Assembly: GCF_023887685.1 (NCBI RefSeq)
Contig: NZ_JAMWMR010000027.1
Span: forward strand, 1 to 64,000
DNA: 64,000 bases
DNA from: Streptomyces macrolidinus
GTDB taxonomy: Bacteria; Actinomycetota; Actinomycetes; Streptomycetales; Streptomycetaceae
Reading direction: 5' to 3'
Shown piece by piece: positions 42,616 through 51,892 of the stretch. Position numbers and translations under genes: made by a program. Numbering within the stretch: position 1 is the first letter of the stretch; every line of letters starts with the position of its first letter. The notes under the pieces were generated by a model, which did no database searches, was not told where the DNA came from, and was given only the letters and a program-made list of their open reading frames with translations.

Positions 42616-42642
42616 GGGGCGGCTCCCACCGGGAGACCGCCT
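42616..42642. terminator. Probable terminator
   Basis: GGCGG-CTCCC pairs with GGGAG-ACCGCC around ACC, with one bulged base. It lies between the convergent gene ending at 42582 and der ending at 42698. Confidence 0.45.
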
Positions 42643-42697
42643 CTCGCCCATGACTCCGTAGCGCGCTGGTTCTTCTCGCCGCTACTTCGGCTTGCCG

Positions 42698-44176
42698 CTA
42701 CTTCTTCTTGCCGCGCTTCTCGCGCACGCGCACCGAGATATGGATCGGCGCCCCTTCGAAGCCGAACTCCTCACGCAGCCGTCGCTCGATGAAGCGGCGG
42801 TAGCCCGCCTCGATGAAGCCGGAGGCGAAGAGCACGAACCGCGGGGGCTTGGTGCCCGCCTGCGTACCGAAGAGGATGCGGGGCTGCTTGCCGCCGCGGA
42901 CCGGGTGCGGGTGGGCGGCGACCAGCTCGCCGAGGAAGGCGTTGAGCCGGCCCGTCGGCACGCGCGTCTCCCAGCCCGCCAGGGCCGCCTCGATCGCCGG
43001 GACCAGCTTCTCCATGTGCCGCCCCGTGCGCGCCGAGACGTTGACCCGCGGCGCCCAGGCGACCTGGCCCAGCTCGGTCTCGATCTCCCGCTCCAGGTAG
43101 TAGCGGCGCTCCTCGTCCAGGGTGTCCCACTTGTTGATGGCGAGGACGAGCGCGCGACCCGCCTCCACGGCCATGGTGACGATCCGCTGGTCCTGGACCG
43201 AGATGGTCTCCGAGCCGTCGATCAGGACGACGGCGACCTCCGCCTTCTCGACGGCCGCCGCGGTGCGCAGCGAGGCGTAGTAGTCGGCGCCCTGCTGGAG
43301 GTGGACCCGCTTGCGGATACCGGCCGTGTCGACGAACTTCCAGGTCTTGCCGCCGAGTTCGATCAGCTCGTCGACCGGGTCGCGGGTGGTTCCGGCGAGT
43401 TCGTTGACGACGACGCGCTCCTCGCCCGCGACCTTGTTCAGCAGCGAGGACTTGCCGACGTTCGGGCGGCCGATCAGGGCGATGCGGCGCGGTCCGCCGA
43501 GGGCGGCGGCGAAGGTCTGGGCGGGCGCCTCGGGCAGCGCCTCCAGGACGGCGTCCAGCATGTCGCCGGTGCCGCGGCCGTGGAGGGCGGAGACCGGGTG
43601 GGGCTCGCCGAGGCCGAGGTTCCACAGGTAGGCCGCGTCGGCCTCGCCGCTCGGGCCGTCGACCTTGTTGGCGCACAGCACGACGGGCTTGCCCGCCTTG
43701 CGCAGCAGTCGTACGACGGCCTCGTCGGTGTCGGTGGCGCCGACCTTGGCGTCCACGACGAAGACGACCGCGTCGGCCGCCTCGATCGCGTACTCGGCCT
43801 GCGCGGCCACCGAGGCGTCGATGCCGAGGACGTCCTGCTCCCAGCCGCCGGTGTCCACGACCTTGAAGCGGCGGCCCGCCCACTCCGCCTCGTAGGTCAC
43901 GCGGTCGCGGGTGACGCCGGGCTTGTCCTCCACGACCGCCTCGCGGCGGCCGATGATCCGGTTCACCAGGGTCGACTTGCCGACGTTCGGGCGGCCGACG
44001 ACGGCGAGGACGGGCAGCGGGCCGTGGCCCGCCTCCTCGATGGCGCCCTCGACGTCCTCGAGGTCGAAGCCCTCTTCCGCGGCGAGCTCCATGAACTCCG
44101 CGTACTCGGCGTCGCCGAGCGCCCCGTGCTCGTACGCGTGCTCGGCCGAGCCGTCGGGCTGGATCTGGTCGTTCAT
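42698..44176 (-). CDS. der: Ribosome-assembly GTPase Der (EngA)
   Basis: Der is an essential double-GTPase needed for 50S ribosome assembly. The 492-residue protein has two G domains, each with GRPNVGKS in G1, DTGGW and DTAGIR in G3, and NKVD and NKWD in G4, followed by a KH-like domain. A 55-residue acidic N-terminal extension, with [17 protein letters not shown], is typical of actinobacteria. The basic tail ends REKRGKKK. The ATG at 44176 has GAGG upstream. It is the last gene of the cmk-plsC-der group on the minus strand. Confidence 0.97.
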   Translation of the reverse strand: MNDQIQPDGSAEHAYEHGALGDAEYAEFMELAAEEGFDLEDVEGAIEEAGHGPLPVLAVVGRPNVGKSTLVNRIIGRREAVVEDKPGVTRDRVTYEAEWAGRRFKVVDTGGWEQDVLGIDASVAAQAEYAIEAADAVVFVVDAKVGATDTDEAVVRLLRKAGKPVVLCANKVDGPSGEADAAYLWNLGLGEPHPVSALHGRGTGDMLDAVLEALPEAPAQTFAAALGGPRRIALIGRPNVGKSSLLNKVAGEERVVVNELAGTTRDPVDELIELGGKTWKFVDTAGIRKRVHLQQGADYYASLRTAAAVEKAEVAVVLIDGSETISVQDQRIVTMAVEAGRALVLAINKWDTLDEERRYYLEREIETELGQVAWAPRVNVSARTGRHMEKLVPAIEAALAGWETRVPTGRLNAFLGELVAAHPHPVRGGKQPRILFGTQAGTKPPRFVLFASGFIEAGYRRFIERRLREEFGFEGAPIHISVRVREKRGKKK

Positions 44177-44251
44177 GAAGTCCGTACCTCGTTCATCGTG
44201 GTGATCGGTGGCGCACCGCTCCTGCACGGTGATCCACTACTCAAGTGTCGC

Positions 44252-44899
44252 CTAGCGCCCGGTGGAGCGCCTGGCGTTTTCCAGGTGCGTGGCGAGCTGC
44301 TGCTGGATGCGCACGGTCGCCTCGTCCAGCGCCTTGCGCGTCCGCCGCCCGCTGCCGTCGCCCGCCTGGAACGGGTCGCCGAAGACGACGTCGACGCGGC
44401 TGCGCAGCGGCGGCAGCCCACGTATCAACCGTCCTTGCCTCTCGGTGCTTCCCAGCACCGCGACGGGCACGATCGGCGCCCCGCTGCGCACCGCGAAGTA
44501 CGCGAGCCCGGCGCGCAGTGCGGCGAAGTCGCCCTCGCCGCGGGTGCCCTCGGGGAAGATCCCGAGGACGCCGCCGTTCTCGAGCACGCCGAGCGCCCGG
44601 GTCACGGCCTGGCGGTCGACGCTCGCCCGGTCCACCTCGATCTGCCCGATACCGCGCAGGAAGGGGTCGAGCGGGCCGACGAACGCCTCCTTCTTGATCA
44701 GGAAGTGCGTCGGCCTCGGCGCCACGCCCATGACCATCGGACCGTCGACGATATGGGAGTGGTTGACCGCGAGGATGGCCGGGCCGGTCGCGGGGACCTT
44801 CCAGGCACCGAGCACTCGCGGCTTGAACAGCCCGTACATCAGGGGAACGCCGATGCGCCGCCCGACCTCGGCGCTCCGTATCGAGGGAGCCTCGGTCAC
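44252..44899 (-). CDS. plsC: 1-acyl-glycerol-3-phosphate acyltransferase (PlsC-like)
   Basis: This 215-residue acyltransferase makes phosphatidic acid at the membrane. The catalytic motif NHSHIVDG (NHx4D) is near residue 45 and FPEGTRGEGD near 112 is the substrate-binding motif III. IVPVAVLGSTERQGRLIRGL is the final family block. It has no clear transmembrane helix, as in other short PlsC proteins. The GTG at 44899 overlaps the cmk stop (GTGA), so translation is coupled. Cmk and PlsC next to each other both serve phospholipid supply (CDP-diacylglycerol needs CTP and phosphatidic acid), which fits the pairing. Confidence 0.93.
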   Translation of the reverse strand: MTEAPSIRSAEVGRRIGVPLMYGLFKPRVLGAWKVPATGPAILAVNHSHIVDGPMVMGVAPRPTHFLIKKEAFVGPLDPFLRGIGQIEVDRASVDRQAVTRALGVLENGGVLGIFPEGTRGEGDFAALRAGLAYFAVRSGAPIVPVAVLGSTERQGRLIRGLPPLRSRVDVVFGDPFQAGDGSGRRTRKALDEATVRIQQQLATHLENARRSTGR

Positions 44900-45591
44900 T
44901 TCGCGGCCCGCTTCTCCTCGACCAGGGTCACGACGCACTCGATGACCTGCTGGAGGGTGAGGTCGGTGGTGTCCACCTCGACCGCGTCGTCCGCCTTCGC
45001 GAGCGGGGACGTCTTGCGGGTGGAGTCGGCCGCGTCCCGCTTGATCAGCGCCTCGCGGGTGGCGTGGATGTCCACGCCCTTCAGCTCGCCGCTGCGGCGG
45101 GCGGCACGCGCCTCCGGGGAGGCGGTGAGGAAGATCTTGAGGTCGGCGTCCGGCAGGACCGTCGTACCGATGTCACGGCCCTCCACGACGATGCCGCGCT
45201 GCGCGGAGGCGGCCAGGGAGCGCTGCAGCTCGGTGATCCGCGTGCGCACCTCGGGCACCGCGCTGACCGCGCTGACCTTGGAGGTGACCTCCTGGGTGCG
45301 GATCGGGCCGGAGACGTCCGTGCCGTCCACGGTGATGGTGGGCGCGGCCGGGTCCGTACCGGAGACGATCTCCGGCTTGCCCGCGACCGCCGCGACCGCC
45401 CAGGGGTCCGCTATGTCGATGCCGTTGGTCACCATCCACCAGGTGATCGCCCGGTACTGGGCGCCGGTGTCCAGGTAGCTCAGCCCGAGCTGTGCGGCCA
45501 CGGCCTTGGAGGTGCTGGACTTGCCCGTGCCGGAGGGGCCGTCGATGGCGACAATCACTGCCGGGGCGGTCCGGGCGGCGCCGTTTTCCAC
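44896..45591 (-). CDS. cmk: Cytidylate kinase
   Basis: Cmk phosphorylates CMP and dCMP with ATP. The 231-residue length is normal. The P-loop is AIDGPSGTGKSSTSKAVA near residue 13, YLDTGAQYRAITWW near 38 binds the base, and VVEGRDIGTTVLPDADLKIF near 140 contains the conserved EGRDIGT. RRSGELKG is the lid. The GTG at 45591 follows AGGAAGG at a slightly long distance. Its stop overlaps the plsC start. Confidence 0.96.
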   Translation of the reverse strand: MENGAARTAPAVIVAIDGPSGTGKSSTSKAVAAQLGLSYLDTGAQYRAITWWMVTNGIDIADPWAVAAVAGKPEIVSGTDPAAPTITVDGTDVSGPIRTQEVTSKVSAVSAVPEVRTRITELQRSLAASAQRGIVVEGRDIGTTVLPDADLKIFLTASPEARAARRSGELKGVDIHATREALIKRDAADSTRKTSPLAKADDAVEVDTTDLTLQQVIECVVTLVEEKRAAK

Positions 45592-45767
45592 GGTGGGAAC
45601 ACCTTCCTGGTGCGGGAGTGGCGGATGCGTGCGGGACGCGAGGGCGCCCCGCACAAGGTTACTGGCTCGCCGGACCCGGTATGACTGGCGGAGTCCCGGA
45701 CCGCCCGACGTCGTACGAGCCCGACCGCCCGCGGCCCTCGCCCGGCCCGGACCGGGTGCCGGTCCGC

Positions 45768-46862
45768 TTACTGCCGGATCGCCCAGCCCCGCTCCCGCAG
45801 TGCCGTCGTCAGTACGGGCGCCGCCTGCGGCTCCACGGTGAGCTGGACCAGGCCCGCCTGCTGCCCGGTCGCGTGCTCGATGCGGACGTCCTCGATGTTG
45901 ACGCCCGCCGTGCCCGCGTCCGCGAAGATACGGGCGAGCTGGCCGGGCTGGTCGTTGATCAGCACCGTCACGGTCTCGTAGACCTGCGGGGCGCTGCCGT
46001 GCTTGCCGGGCACCCGGATCTGCCCGGCGTTGCCGCGGCGCAGCATCGTGCCGACCCCGTCGGTGCCCGCGCGTCGCTCGGCGTCGTCGGAGGACTGGAG
46101 GGCGCGCAGCGCCCGCACCGTCTCGTCGAGGTCGGCGGCGACCTCGGAGAGCAGGTCGGCGACCGGGCCCGGGTTCGCGGAGAGGATGTCGATCCACATC
46201 CGCGGGTCGGACGCCGCGATCCGCGTCACGTCCCGGATGCCCTGCCCGCACAGCCGTACGGCCGCTTCCTCCGCGTGCTCCAGACGCGCGGCGACCAGGC
46301 TGGAGACCAGGTGGGGCATGTGGGAGACCAGGGCGACGGCCCGGTCATGGGCGTCGGCGTCCATGACGACGGGCACGGCACGGCAGAACGACACCAGCTC
46401 CAGCGCGAGGTTCAGCACCTCGGTGTCCGTCTCCCGCGTCGGGGTTAGCACCCAGGGGCGCCCCTCGAAGAGGTCGCCGCTGGCCGCCAGCGGTCCGGAC
46501 TTCTCGCGGCCTGCCATGGGGTGCGTGCCGATGTAGCGCGCCAGGAGGGCCGCGTCGAGGCCGAGCGCCTCCAGTTCGCGGCGGGGGCCGCCCTTGACGC
46601 TGGCCACGTCGAGATAGCCGCGTCCGAGGCCGCGCCGCATGGCGTCGGCGAGCGCGGCGGCCACGTACGCGGGCGGGGCCGCGACGACCACCAGGTCGAC
46701 GGGTCCCTCGGGCTCCTTGTCGATGCCGGCGCCGAGCGCGGCGGCCGTGCGGGCCTGCTCGGGGTCATGGTCGGCGAGATGCACGGCGACCCCGCGCGCG
46801 GCGAGCGCCAGGGCCGCCGAGGTGCCGATCAGCCCCGTACCGATGACGAGTGCGGTCCTCAC
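45768..46862 (-). CDS. tyrA: Prephenate dehydrogenase with ACT domain
   Basis: TyrA oxidatively decarboxylates prephenate to 4-hydroxyphenylpyruvate in tyrosine biosynthesis using NAD(P). The 364-residue protein has a Rossmann motif at the N-terminus (ALVIGTGLIGTSAALALA), THPMAGREKSGP near residue 115 with the catalytic His, and a C-terminal ACT domain at about 290-360 (TVLINDQPGQLARIFADAGT) that probably mediates feedback by tyrosine. The GTG at 46862 has GAGGAG upstream. A terminator of the rluB operon separates it from that operon. Tyrosine is broken down through hmgA at the other end of the window. Confidence 0.95.
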   Translation of the reverse strand: MRTALVIGTGLIGTSAALALAARGVAVHLADHDPEQARTAAALGAGIDKEPEGPVDLVVVAAPPAYVAAALADAMRRGLGRGYLDVASVKGGPRRELEALGLDAALLARYIGTHPMAGREKSGPLAASGDLFEGRPWVLTPTRETDTEVLNLALELVSFCRAVPVVMDADAHDRAVALVSHMPHLVSSLVAARLEHAEEAAVRLCGQGIRDVTRIAASDPRMWIDILSANPGPVADLLSEVAADLDETVRALRALQSSDDAERRAGTDGVGTMLRRGNAGQIRVPGKHGSAPQVYETVTVLINDQPGQLARIFADAGTAGVNIEDVRIEHATGQQAGLVQLTVEPQAAPVLTTALRERGWAIRQ

Positions 46863-47017
46863 TGGGCGACGATGCTCCTCGCTGGTCTGCGGAATCCTCT
46901 TGGGTCTGCGGATCCCTCGTGTCCCTCTTGATCGCACCAGCCTAGTCAGCCCCGGAGGTCGGGCGACACGGCGCCCGGCAGGCGAGACGCGGGCGCGGTC
47001 CGGTCCTTCGACGCCGA

Positions 47018-47050
47018 ACGGCCGGTTCCGCCGCAGCGGGAACCGGCCGT
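47018..47050 (-). terminator. Terminator after the rluB operon
   Basis: Twelve-base arms ACGGCCGGTTCC (47018-47029) and GGAACCGGCCGT (47039-47050) pair perfectly. The structure lies 27 bases beyond the rluB stop. Confidence 0.85.
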
Positions 47051-47076
47051 CGCCGTGGAGCGCCGTCCTAGCCGTC

Positions 47077-48141
47077 CTAGAGATCGACTTCCTGCATCAG
47101 CATCCCGACCTCGGTGTTCGACAGGCGGCGCAGCCAGCCCGACTTCTGGTCGCCGAGGGTGATCGGGCCGAAGGCGGTGCGCACCAGCTTGTCGACCGGG
47201 AAGCCGGCCTCGGCGAGCATGCGGCGCACGATGTGCTTGCGGCCCTCGTGCAGCGTCACCTCGACGAGGTAGTTCTTGCCGGTCTGCTCGACCACCCGGA
47301 AGTGGTCCGCGCGCGCGTACCCGTCCTCGAGCTGGATGCCGTCCTTGAGGCGCTTGCCCAGGTCGCGCGGGATCGGGCCCACGATGTGCGCGAGGTACGT
47401 CTTGCGGACGCCGTACTTGGGGTGGGTCAGGCGGTGGGCCAGCTCACCGTGGTTGGTGAGCAGGATGACGCCCTCGGTCTCCGTGTCGAGCCGGCCGACG
47501 TGGAAGAGCCGGGTCTCGCGGTTGGTGACGTAGTCGCCGAGGCACTGGCGTCCCTCCGGGTCCTCCATGGTGGAGACGACACCGGCGGGCTTGTTCAGCG
47601 AGAAGAACTGGTACGACTGCGTGGCCACGGTCAGCCCGTCGACCTTGATCTCGGCCTTCTCGGGGTCGACCCGCAGCCCCTGCTCGGTGACGATCTCGCC
47701 GTCGACCTCGACCCTGGCCTGGTCGATCAGCTCCTCACAGGCCCGCCGGGAGCCGTAGCCCGCCCGCGCGAGCACCTTCTGGAGCCGTTCGCCCTCCTGC
47801 TCGGCGCCCGGGAAGGTCTTGGGCAGCTTGACGTCCTTCTTGCCCGCGTACCGCGCGCGGTTGCGCTCCTCGGCGCGCGCCTCGTACTCGCGCGAGCGTG
47901 CGGGCGCCGTACGGCCGCCGCGCTGCTCGGACTGGCGGGGTCCGCCCTTGGCGCCGCCGCGCGCGCTCGCGCCGCGCCCGGACTTCGGACCGCCCTGGGA
48001 GGCGCCGGGGCCCACGTCGTAGCGGCGCTCCTCGGGGCGGGGCTTGCGGGGGCGGCCCTGCCCCTGCTTCTGGTCCCTGTCGTTGCCGGCACCGCGGTAG
48101 TTACCGCGCCCGCCGCTCTTGCCGCTGCCGCTGCTTCGCAT
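47077..48141 (-). CDS. rluB: 23S rRNA pseudouridine synthase RluB-like
   Basis: This 354-residue RsuA/RluB-type pseudouridine synthase has a 115-residue Arg/Gly/Lys-rich N-terminal extension (GGRGNYRGAGNDRDQKQGQG and more) that should bind RNA. An S4 domain follows (RLQKVLARAGYGSRRACEEL, about 118-165), then the catalytic domain with the essential Asp in VGRLDTETEGVILLTN near residue 222. The ATG overlaps the scpB stop by one base (TGATG), so its translation depends on scpB. It ends the parA-scpA-scpB group; this neighbourhood is common in Gram-positives. Confidence 0.93.
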   Translation of the reverse strand: MRSSGSGKSGGRGNYRGAGNDRDQKQGQGRPRKPRPEERRYDVGPGASQGGPKSGRGASARGGAKGGPRQSEQRGGRTAPARSREYEARAEERNRARYAGKKDVKLPKTFPGAEQEGERLQKVLARAGYGSRRACEELIDQARVEVDGEIVTEQGLRVDPEKAEIKVDGLTVATQSYQFFSLNKPAGVVSTMEDPEGRQCLGDYVTNRETRLFHVGRLDTETEGVILLTNHGELAHRLTHPKYGVRKTYLAHIVGPIPRDLGKRLKDGIQLEDGYARADHFRVVEQTGKNYLVEVTLHEGRKHIVRRMLAEAGFPVDKLVRTAFGPITLGDQKSGWLRRLSNTEVGMLMQEVDL

Positions 48142-48830
48142 CAAAGTTCCGTCGTCGAGTTCGTCGTGTGATCGTCGTCTGCGTCCGGCGCATCGGGAGC
48201 GTCCGGGTCGAACGACAGTACGCCCTCCTGGGTCTCGGCCTCGATCGCCTCCGCCTCCGGGAGGAAGGGCGCGAGCTCCGGGAGTTCGTCCAGGCCGCGC
48301 AGGCCCATCCGCTCCAGGAAGTAGTTCGTCGTCCTGTACAGGATCGCACCTGTTTCGGGTTCCGTGCCCGCCTCCTCGACCAGACCGCGCTGGAGCAGGG
48401 TGCGCATGACCCCGTCGCAGTTGACTCCGCGGACCGCCGAGACGCGGCTGCGGCTGACCGGCTGGCGGTAGGCGACCACCGCGAGGGTCTCCAGGGCGGC
48501 CTGGGTGAGCCGGGCCTGCTGCCCGTCGAGGACGAAGCGCTCGACGGCGGAGGCGTACGCGGCGCGGGTGGAGAAGCGCCAGCCGCCCGCGACGAACCGC
48601 AGCTCGAACCCGCGTCGCTGCACGGTGTACTCGTCGGCGAGTTCGCGCAGGGCGTCGGCGATCCGGCGCGGGGGCCGCTCCAGGATCTTCGCGAGGTGCT
48701 CCTCGGTGACGGGCTGGTCCACGACCATGAGGACGGCCTCCAGGGCGGGCTTGAGGTCGAGGCCCGCCACGGTGCTCGGGGGGGCCTTTGGAACCTCGGT
48801 CGCCGGAACCTCGGTGGTCTCCTCGCTCAC
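48141..48830 (-). CDS. scpB: Condensin subunit ScpB
   Basis: ScpB is the kite subunit of the SMC-ScpAB condensin, which compacts and segregates chromosomes. The 229-residue protein has two winged helices: LKPALEAVLMVVDQPVTEEH near residue 26 and LTQAALETLAVVAYRQPVSR near 107, followed by VNCDGVMRTLLQRGLVEEAG. The acidic Asp-rich C-terminus is a tail typical of actinobacteria. The GTG at 48830 overlaps the scpA stop by 4 bases. Confidence 0.95.
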   Translation of the reverse strand: MSEETTEVPATEVPKAPPSTVAGLDLKPALEAVLMVVDQPVTEEHLAKILERPPRRIADALRELADEYTVQRRGFELRFVAGGWRFSTRAAYASAVERFVLDGQQARLTQAALETLAVVAYRQPVSRSRVSAVRGVNCDGVMRTLLQRGLVEEAGTEPETGAILYRTTNYFLERMGLRGLDELPELAPFLPEAEAIEAETQEGVLSFDPDAPDAPDADDDHTTNSTTEL

Positions 48831-49786
48831 GCCTTCTCCTGTGCTGTCGTGTCGTTCTCGGCGGGTTCGGGCGGCCGGTCGAACTCGTCCGTGACCGTCG
48901 GCGCCCCCTCGCCGACCCCGCCGGTCCAGCGCACCACCAGTTCACCGAGGGCGGCCTCCTGCTCCAGCGCCACGACCTTCTCGCGGTACAGCTCCAGCAG
49001 CGCGAGGAAGCGCGCGACGACCGTGAGGGTGTCGTCGGTGTCCTGGACGAGGACGCGGAAGCTGGTCTCGCCCAGCTCCCGCAGCCGGTCGACCACGATC
49101 CCCGCCTGCTCCCGCACGGACACCAGCGGGGCGTGGATGTGCTCGACGTACATCTGCGGTTCGGGCCGGGGCCGCATCGCCTTGGCGGCGAGCCGGGCGA
49201 ACCCCTCCGGGCCGATACTGATGACGACCTCGGGCAGCAGCTCGGCGTGGTGGGGTTCGAGGCCGACGGTACGGGGGTGGCGCCGGGCCTCGTCCTCGCT
49301 GCGCCGGTGGAAGATCTCCGCGATCTGCTTGTATGCCCGGTACTGCAGCAGCCGCGCGAACAGCAGGTCGCGGGCCTCCAGCAGCGCGAGGTCGGCCTCG
49401 TCCTCGACCTCGGCGGCGGGTAGCAGCCGCGCCGCCTTGAGGTCGAGCAGGGTCGCGGCGACGACGAGGAACTCGGTCGTCCGGTCGAGGTCGCCGTCCG
49501 GCCCCAGGGCCCGGATGTACGCCATGAACTCGTCGGTGACCTTGGACAGGGCGACCTCGGTGACATCGAGCTTGTGCTTCGAGATCAGTTGGAGGAGCAG
49601 GTCGAAGGGCCCCTCGAAGTTGGCGAGCCGGACCGTGAAGACTCCGTCATCGGGCCCGGCCTCGGGTCGCGGGTCCTCGGCGGGCGGGACCGGAGCAGGC
49701 TCGGGCGCGCCCCCGGGCCCGCGCCCGAGCGCACGCCGACGGCCGGCGGGGCCGGTGGCGGGGACGGAGCCGTCGTACGAGGTCAT
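48827..49786 (-). CDS. scpA: Condensin subunit ScpA (kleisin)
   Basis: ScpA is the kleisin that closes the SMC ring. The 319-residue protein has a 45-residue Pro/Ala-rich N-terminal extension, then the kleisin N-domain FTVRLANFEGPFDLLLQLIS (about 50-70), VTDEFMAYIRALGPDGDLDR, and TEFLVVAATLLDLKAARLLP. The C-terminal winged helix is TLTVVARFLALLELYREKVV then ALEQEAALGELVV (about 253-285). The ATG at 49786 lies 20 bases after the stop of the ribbon-helix-helix-like gene, in the same operon. Confidence 0.96.
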   Translation of the reverse strand: MTSYDGSVPATGPAGRRRALGRGPGGAPEPAPVPPAEDPRPEAGPDDGVFTVRLANFEGPFDLLLQLISKHKLDVTEVALSKVTDEFMAYIRALGPDGDLDRTTEFLVVAATLLDLKAARLLPAAEVEDEADLALLEARDLLFARLLQYRAYKQIAEIFHRRSEDEARRHPRTVGLEPHHAELLPEVVISIGPEGFARLAAKAMRPRPEPQMYVEHIHAPLVSVREQAGIVVDRLRELGETSFRVLVQDTDDTLTVVARFLALLELYREKVVALEQEAALGELVVRWTGGVGEGAPTVTDEFDRPPEPAENDTTAQEKA

Positions 49787-49806
49787 GGCCGTCGCAGGCT
49801 ATCCGC

Positions 49807-50364
49807 CTACCGTCCCCGGAGCCGACGTACGAGGATGCTCGCGTCCCCTCGGGACTCCAGGTCCGCCAGCACCACGGCGACCGCCTCGCGCACGATGCGC
49901 CCGCGGTCGACCGCGAGCCCGTGCTCACCGCGGAGCACGAGACGGGCGTGCTCCAGGTCCATCAGCTCTTCCGCGGACACATACACGGTGATCTTCTCGT
50001 CGTGCCGTTCCCGCCCGCTGGGCCGCCGCCCGGCCGCGCGGCCCCGCTTGCGCTGCGCGGGCGCCACGGCGGTGCCGTCCGGCGTCGTCTGACGCCGCGT
50101 GGGCCGCTCCGCGGCGGCCCGCATCCGGGACTCGCCCGCCTGAGCGGCGTCGGCCGCGACATGCTCGTCGCCCTCGCCGTCGCCGCCCTGCACGGGCACC
50201 GCCGGGGGCGCGTCCTCCGCGGCCGTCGCCTCGCTCTCACCCGCCGGAGCCGGCACCCGGGGCTCGCCGCCCGCCTGGCGCCTGGGGGTGGACGCCTGGA
50301 GCGCCGTTCCCCCGGTGGTACGGAACAGTTCGTCGGCCCCCGGCAGACTCACTCGGCGTGACAC
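49807..50364 (-). CDS. Ribbon-helix-helix-like partner of ParA
   Basis: This 185-residue protein has a long disordered Ala/Pro/Glu-rich N-terminal half. The C-terminal 60 residues begin with a beta strand (EKITVYVSAEEL) and continue as two helices (MDLEHARLVLRGEHGLAVDR, then GRIVREAVAVVLADLESRGD), the layout of a ribbon-helix-helix DNA-binding domain. The stop is at 49807-49809 and the GTG at 50364 lies 16 bases inside the parA-like gene. Its place directly after a ParA-like ATPase suggests that it is the centromere-binding partner of that ATPase. That role is an inference. Confidence 0.7.
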   Translation of the reverse strand: MSRRVSLPGADELFRTTGGTALQASTPRRQAGGEPRVPAPAGESEATAAEDAPPAVPVQGGDGEGDEHVAADAAQAGESRMRAAAERPTRRQTTPDGTAVAPAQRKRGRAAGRRPSGRERHDEKITVYVSAEELMDLEHARLVLRGEHGLAVDRGRIVREAVAVVLADLESRGDASILVRRLRGR

Positions 50365-51524
50365 CGGGCGAGCACCTCCCTGGCGAGCTGGCGGTATGCG
50401 GCGGCACCGACGGAGTTGGAGGCGTACGTGGTGATCGGCTCACCGGCGACCGTGGTCTCCGGGAAGCGCACGGTCCGGCCGATCACCGTGTGGTAGACGT
50501 GGTCGTCGAACGCCTCGACGACGCGCGCGAGGACCTCACGGCTGTGCACGGTCCGGGAGTCGTACATCGTGGCGAGGATGCCGTCCAGCTCCAGCTCGGG
50601 GTTGAGCCGCTCCTGGACCTTCTCGATGGTCTCGGTGAGCAGCGCGACCCCGCGCAGCGCGAAGAACTCGCACTCCAGCGGCACGATCACCTTGTGCGCC
50701 GCGGTGAGCGCGTTCACGGTGAGCAGGCCGAGCGAGGGCTGACAGTCGATCACGATGTAGTCGTAGTCGGGCAGCAGCGGCTTGAGGGCCCGCTGGAGCG
50801 TCGACTCGCGCGCGACCTCCGAGACGAGCTGGACCTCGGCCGCCGACAGGTCGATGTTGCTCGGCAGCAGGTCCATGTTCGGGACCGCGGTCTTCAGCAG
50901 GACCTCGTCCGCGGACATGCCCCGCTCCATGAGCAGGTTGTAGACGGTGAGGTCCAGCTCCATGGGGTTGACGCCGAGGCCCACCGACAGTGCGCCCTGC
51001 GGGTCGAAGTCGACGAGCAGCACCCGGCGCCCGTACTCGGCGAGCGCGGCGCCCAGGTTGATGGTCGACGTCGTCTTGCCGACGCCGCCCTTCTGGTTGC
51101 ACATCGCGATGATCTTCGCGGGGCCGTGGTCGGTCAGCGGTCCCGGGATGGGGAAGTACGGCAGCGGGCGGCCGGTCGGGCCGATGCGCTCACGGCGCTG
51201 GCGTGCCGCGTCGGGTGCGAGCGTGGCCGCGTACTCGGGATCGGGCTCGTATTCGGCGTCGGGGTCGTAGAAGTGCCCGTCGGGCAGCTCGTCGTAGTCG
51301 GCGAAGTTGTTGTGGACCCCGCCTCTCCCGTTGCCGGCCATGGCGTTCACGTGTGGGCCATCCATGATCTGGTGTGCTGTCGGAGCCAGGTGGGGGTGCT
51401 GGCTCTGGTGGGCTGCGAAGGTACGGACAGCGACGGAGCCGACAGCCTCGAGCCCCGTGGGGCCCGTGGCCCGCGCAGGCATTCCTGGTTGACCACCCCC
51501 GGGAGCAAATGTCGACTCATTCAC
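50349..51524 (-). CDS. ParA-like ATPase upstream of scpAB
   Basis: This 391-residue protein has a 135-residue low-complexity N-terminal extension and a ParA/Soj ATPase domain. The deviant Walker A is KGGVGKTT (residues 145-152), Walker A' RRVLLVDFDPQGALSVGLG, and Walker B DYDYIVIDCQPSLGLLTVNA. It is not the oriC-proximal ParA, which sits next to parB. Here the partner is a ribbon-helix-helix-like protein and the neighbours are condensin genes. ParA-type ATPases form dimers on DNA and position cargo. The GTG at 51524 lies 12 bases after AAGGAGG; an in-frame ATG at 51365 is an alternative with no ribosome site. I see no parS-like GTTTCACGTGAAAC nearby. Confidence 0.9.
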   Translation of the reverse strand: MNESTFAPGGGQPGMPARATGPTGLEAVGSVAVRTFAAHQSQHPHLAPTAHQIMDGPHVNAMAGNGRGGVHNNFADYDELPDGHFYDPDAEYEPDPEYAATLAPDAARQRRERIGPTGRPLPYFPIPGPLTDHGPAKIIAMCNQKGGVGKTTSTINLGAALAEYGRRVLLVDFDPQGALSVGLGVNPMELDLTVYNLLMERGMSADEVLLKTAVPNMDLLPSNIDLSAAEVQLVSEVARESTLQRALKPLLPDYDYIVIDCQPSLGLLTVNALTAAHKVIVPLECEFFALRGVALLTETIEKVQERLNPELELDGILATMYDSRTVHSREVLARVVEAFDDHVYHTVIGRTVRFPETTVAGEPITTYASNSVGAAAYRQLAREVLARCHAE

Positions 51525-51892
51525 AAGTCGTCTTACCTCCTTGGTGACCAGGAAACTTCTAGACAGGTCAGCGTGGCACCATGCCGACGGTTGGCGACTC
51601 TATGGCGTGTCGGCGGTCCGCAGCAACACAATCCGCCGGACCCGGCACGATGTGTCGGCAATGAAACATGCCGCTGTCAAGGGTGTCCGGACGTCGTTCG
51701 CCAGGTTTCACCAGTGTGCGAAACGGTGAAAGGGTTGCGTTCGAGGCGAGTTGAACGAGTGTCGCAAAGTGACCATACACACACTCGGCCGGACCTTGTC
51801 GGGCAAGGTCCGGCCGGGCAGGTCGTGTTGACGACGTGAGTTGACCAGTCGCCTTGTGGCGCGGGGCTGTTCGAACCCGCGCCGATGTGCTA
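51525..51892. other. Intergenic region between ald and the parA-like gene
   Basis: These 368 bases contain the ald terminator (51786-51816) and, left of it, the promoter of the parA-scp operon. The stretch 51600-51780 is AT-richer. No gene is seen. Confidence 0.5.
51786..51816 (-). terminator. Terminator after ald
   Basis: Thirteen-base arms CGGCCGGACCTTG (51786-51798) and CAAGGTCCGGCCG (51804-51816) pair perfectly around a 5-base loop, some 75 bases after the ald stop. Confidence 0.85.

Noticed and set aside
42692-45478. 928-residue plus-strand open frame
   Set aside because: It is antisense to der, plsC and cmk, all of which are unambiguous.
49807-51524. oriC-proximal parAB locus
   Set aside because: No parS-like GTTTCACGTGAAAC, no dnaA/gidB/jag neighbours and no ParB domain; the partner looks like a ribbon-helix-helix protein.
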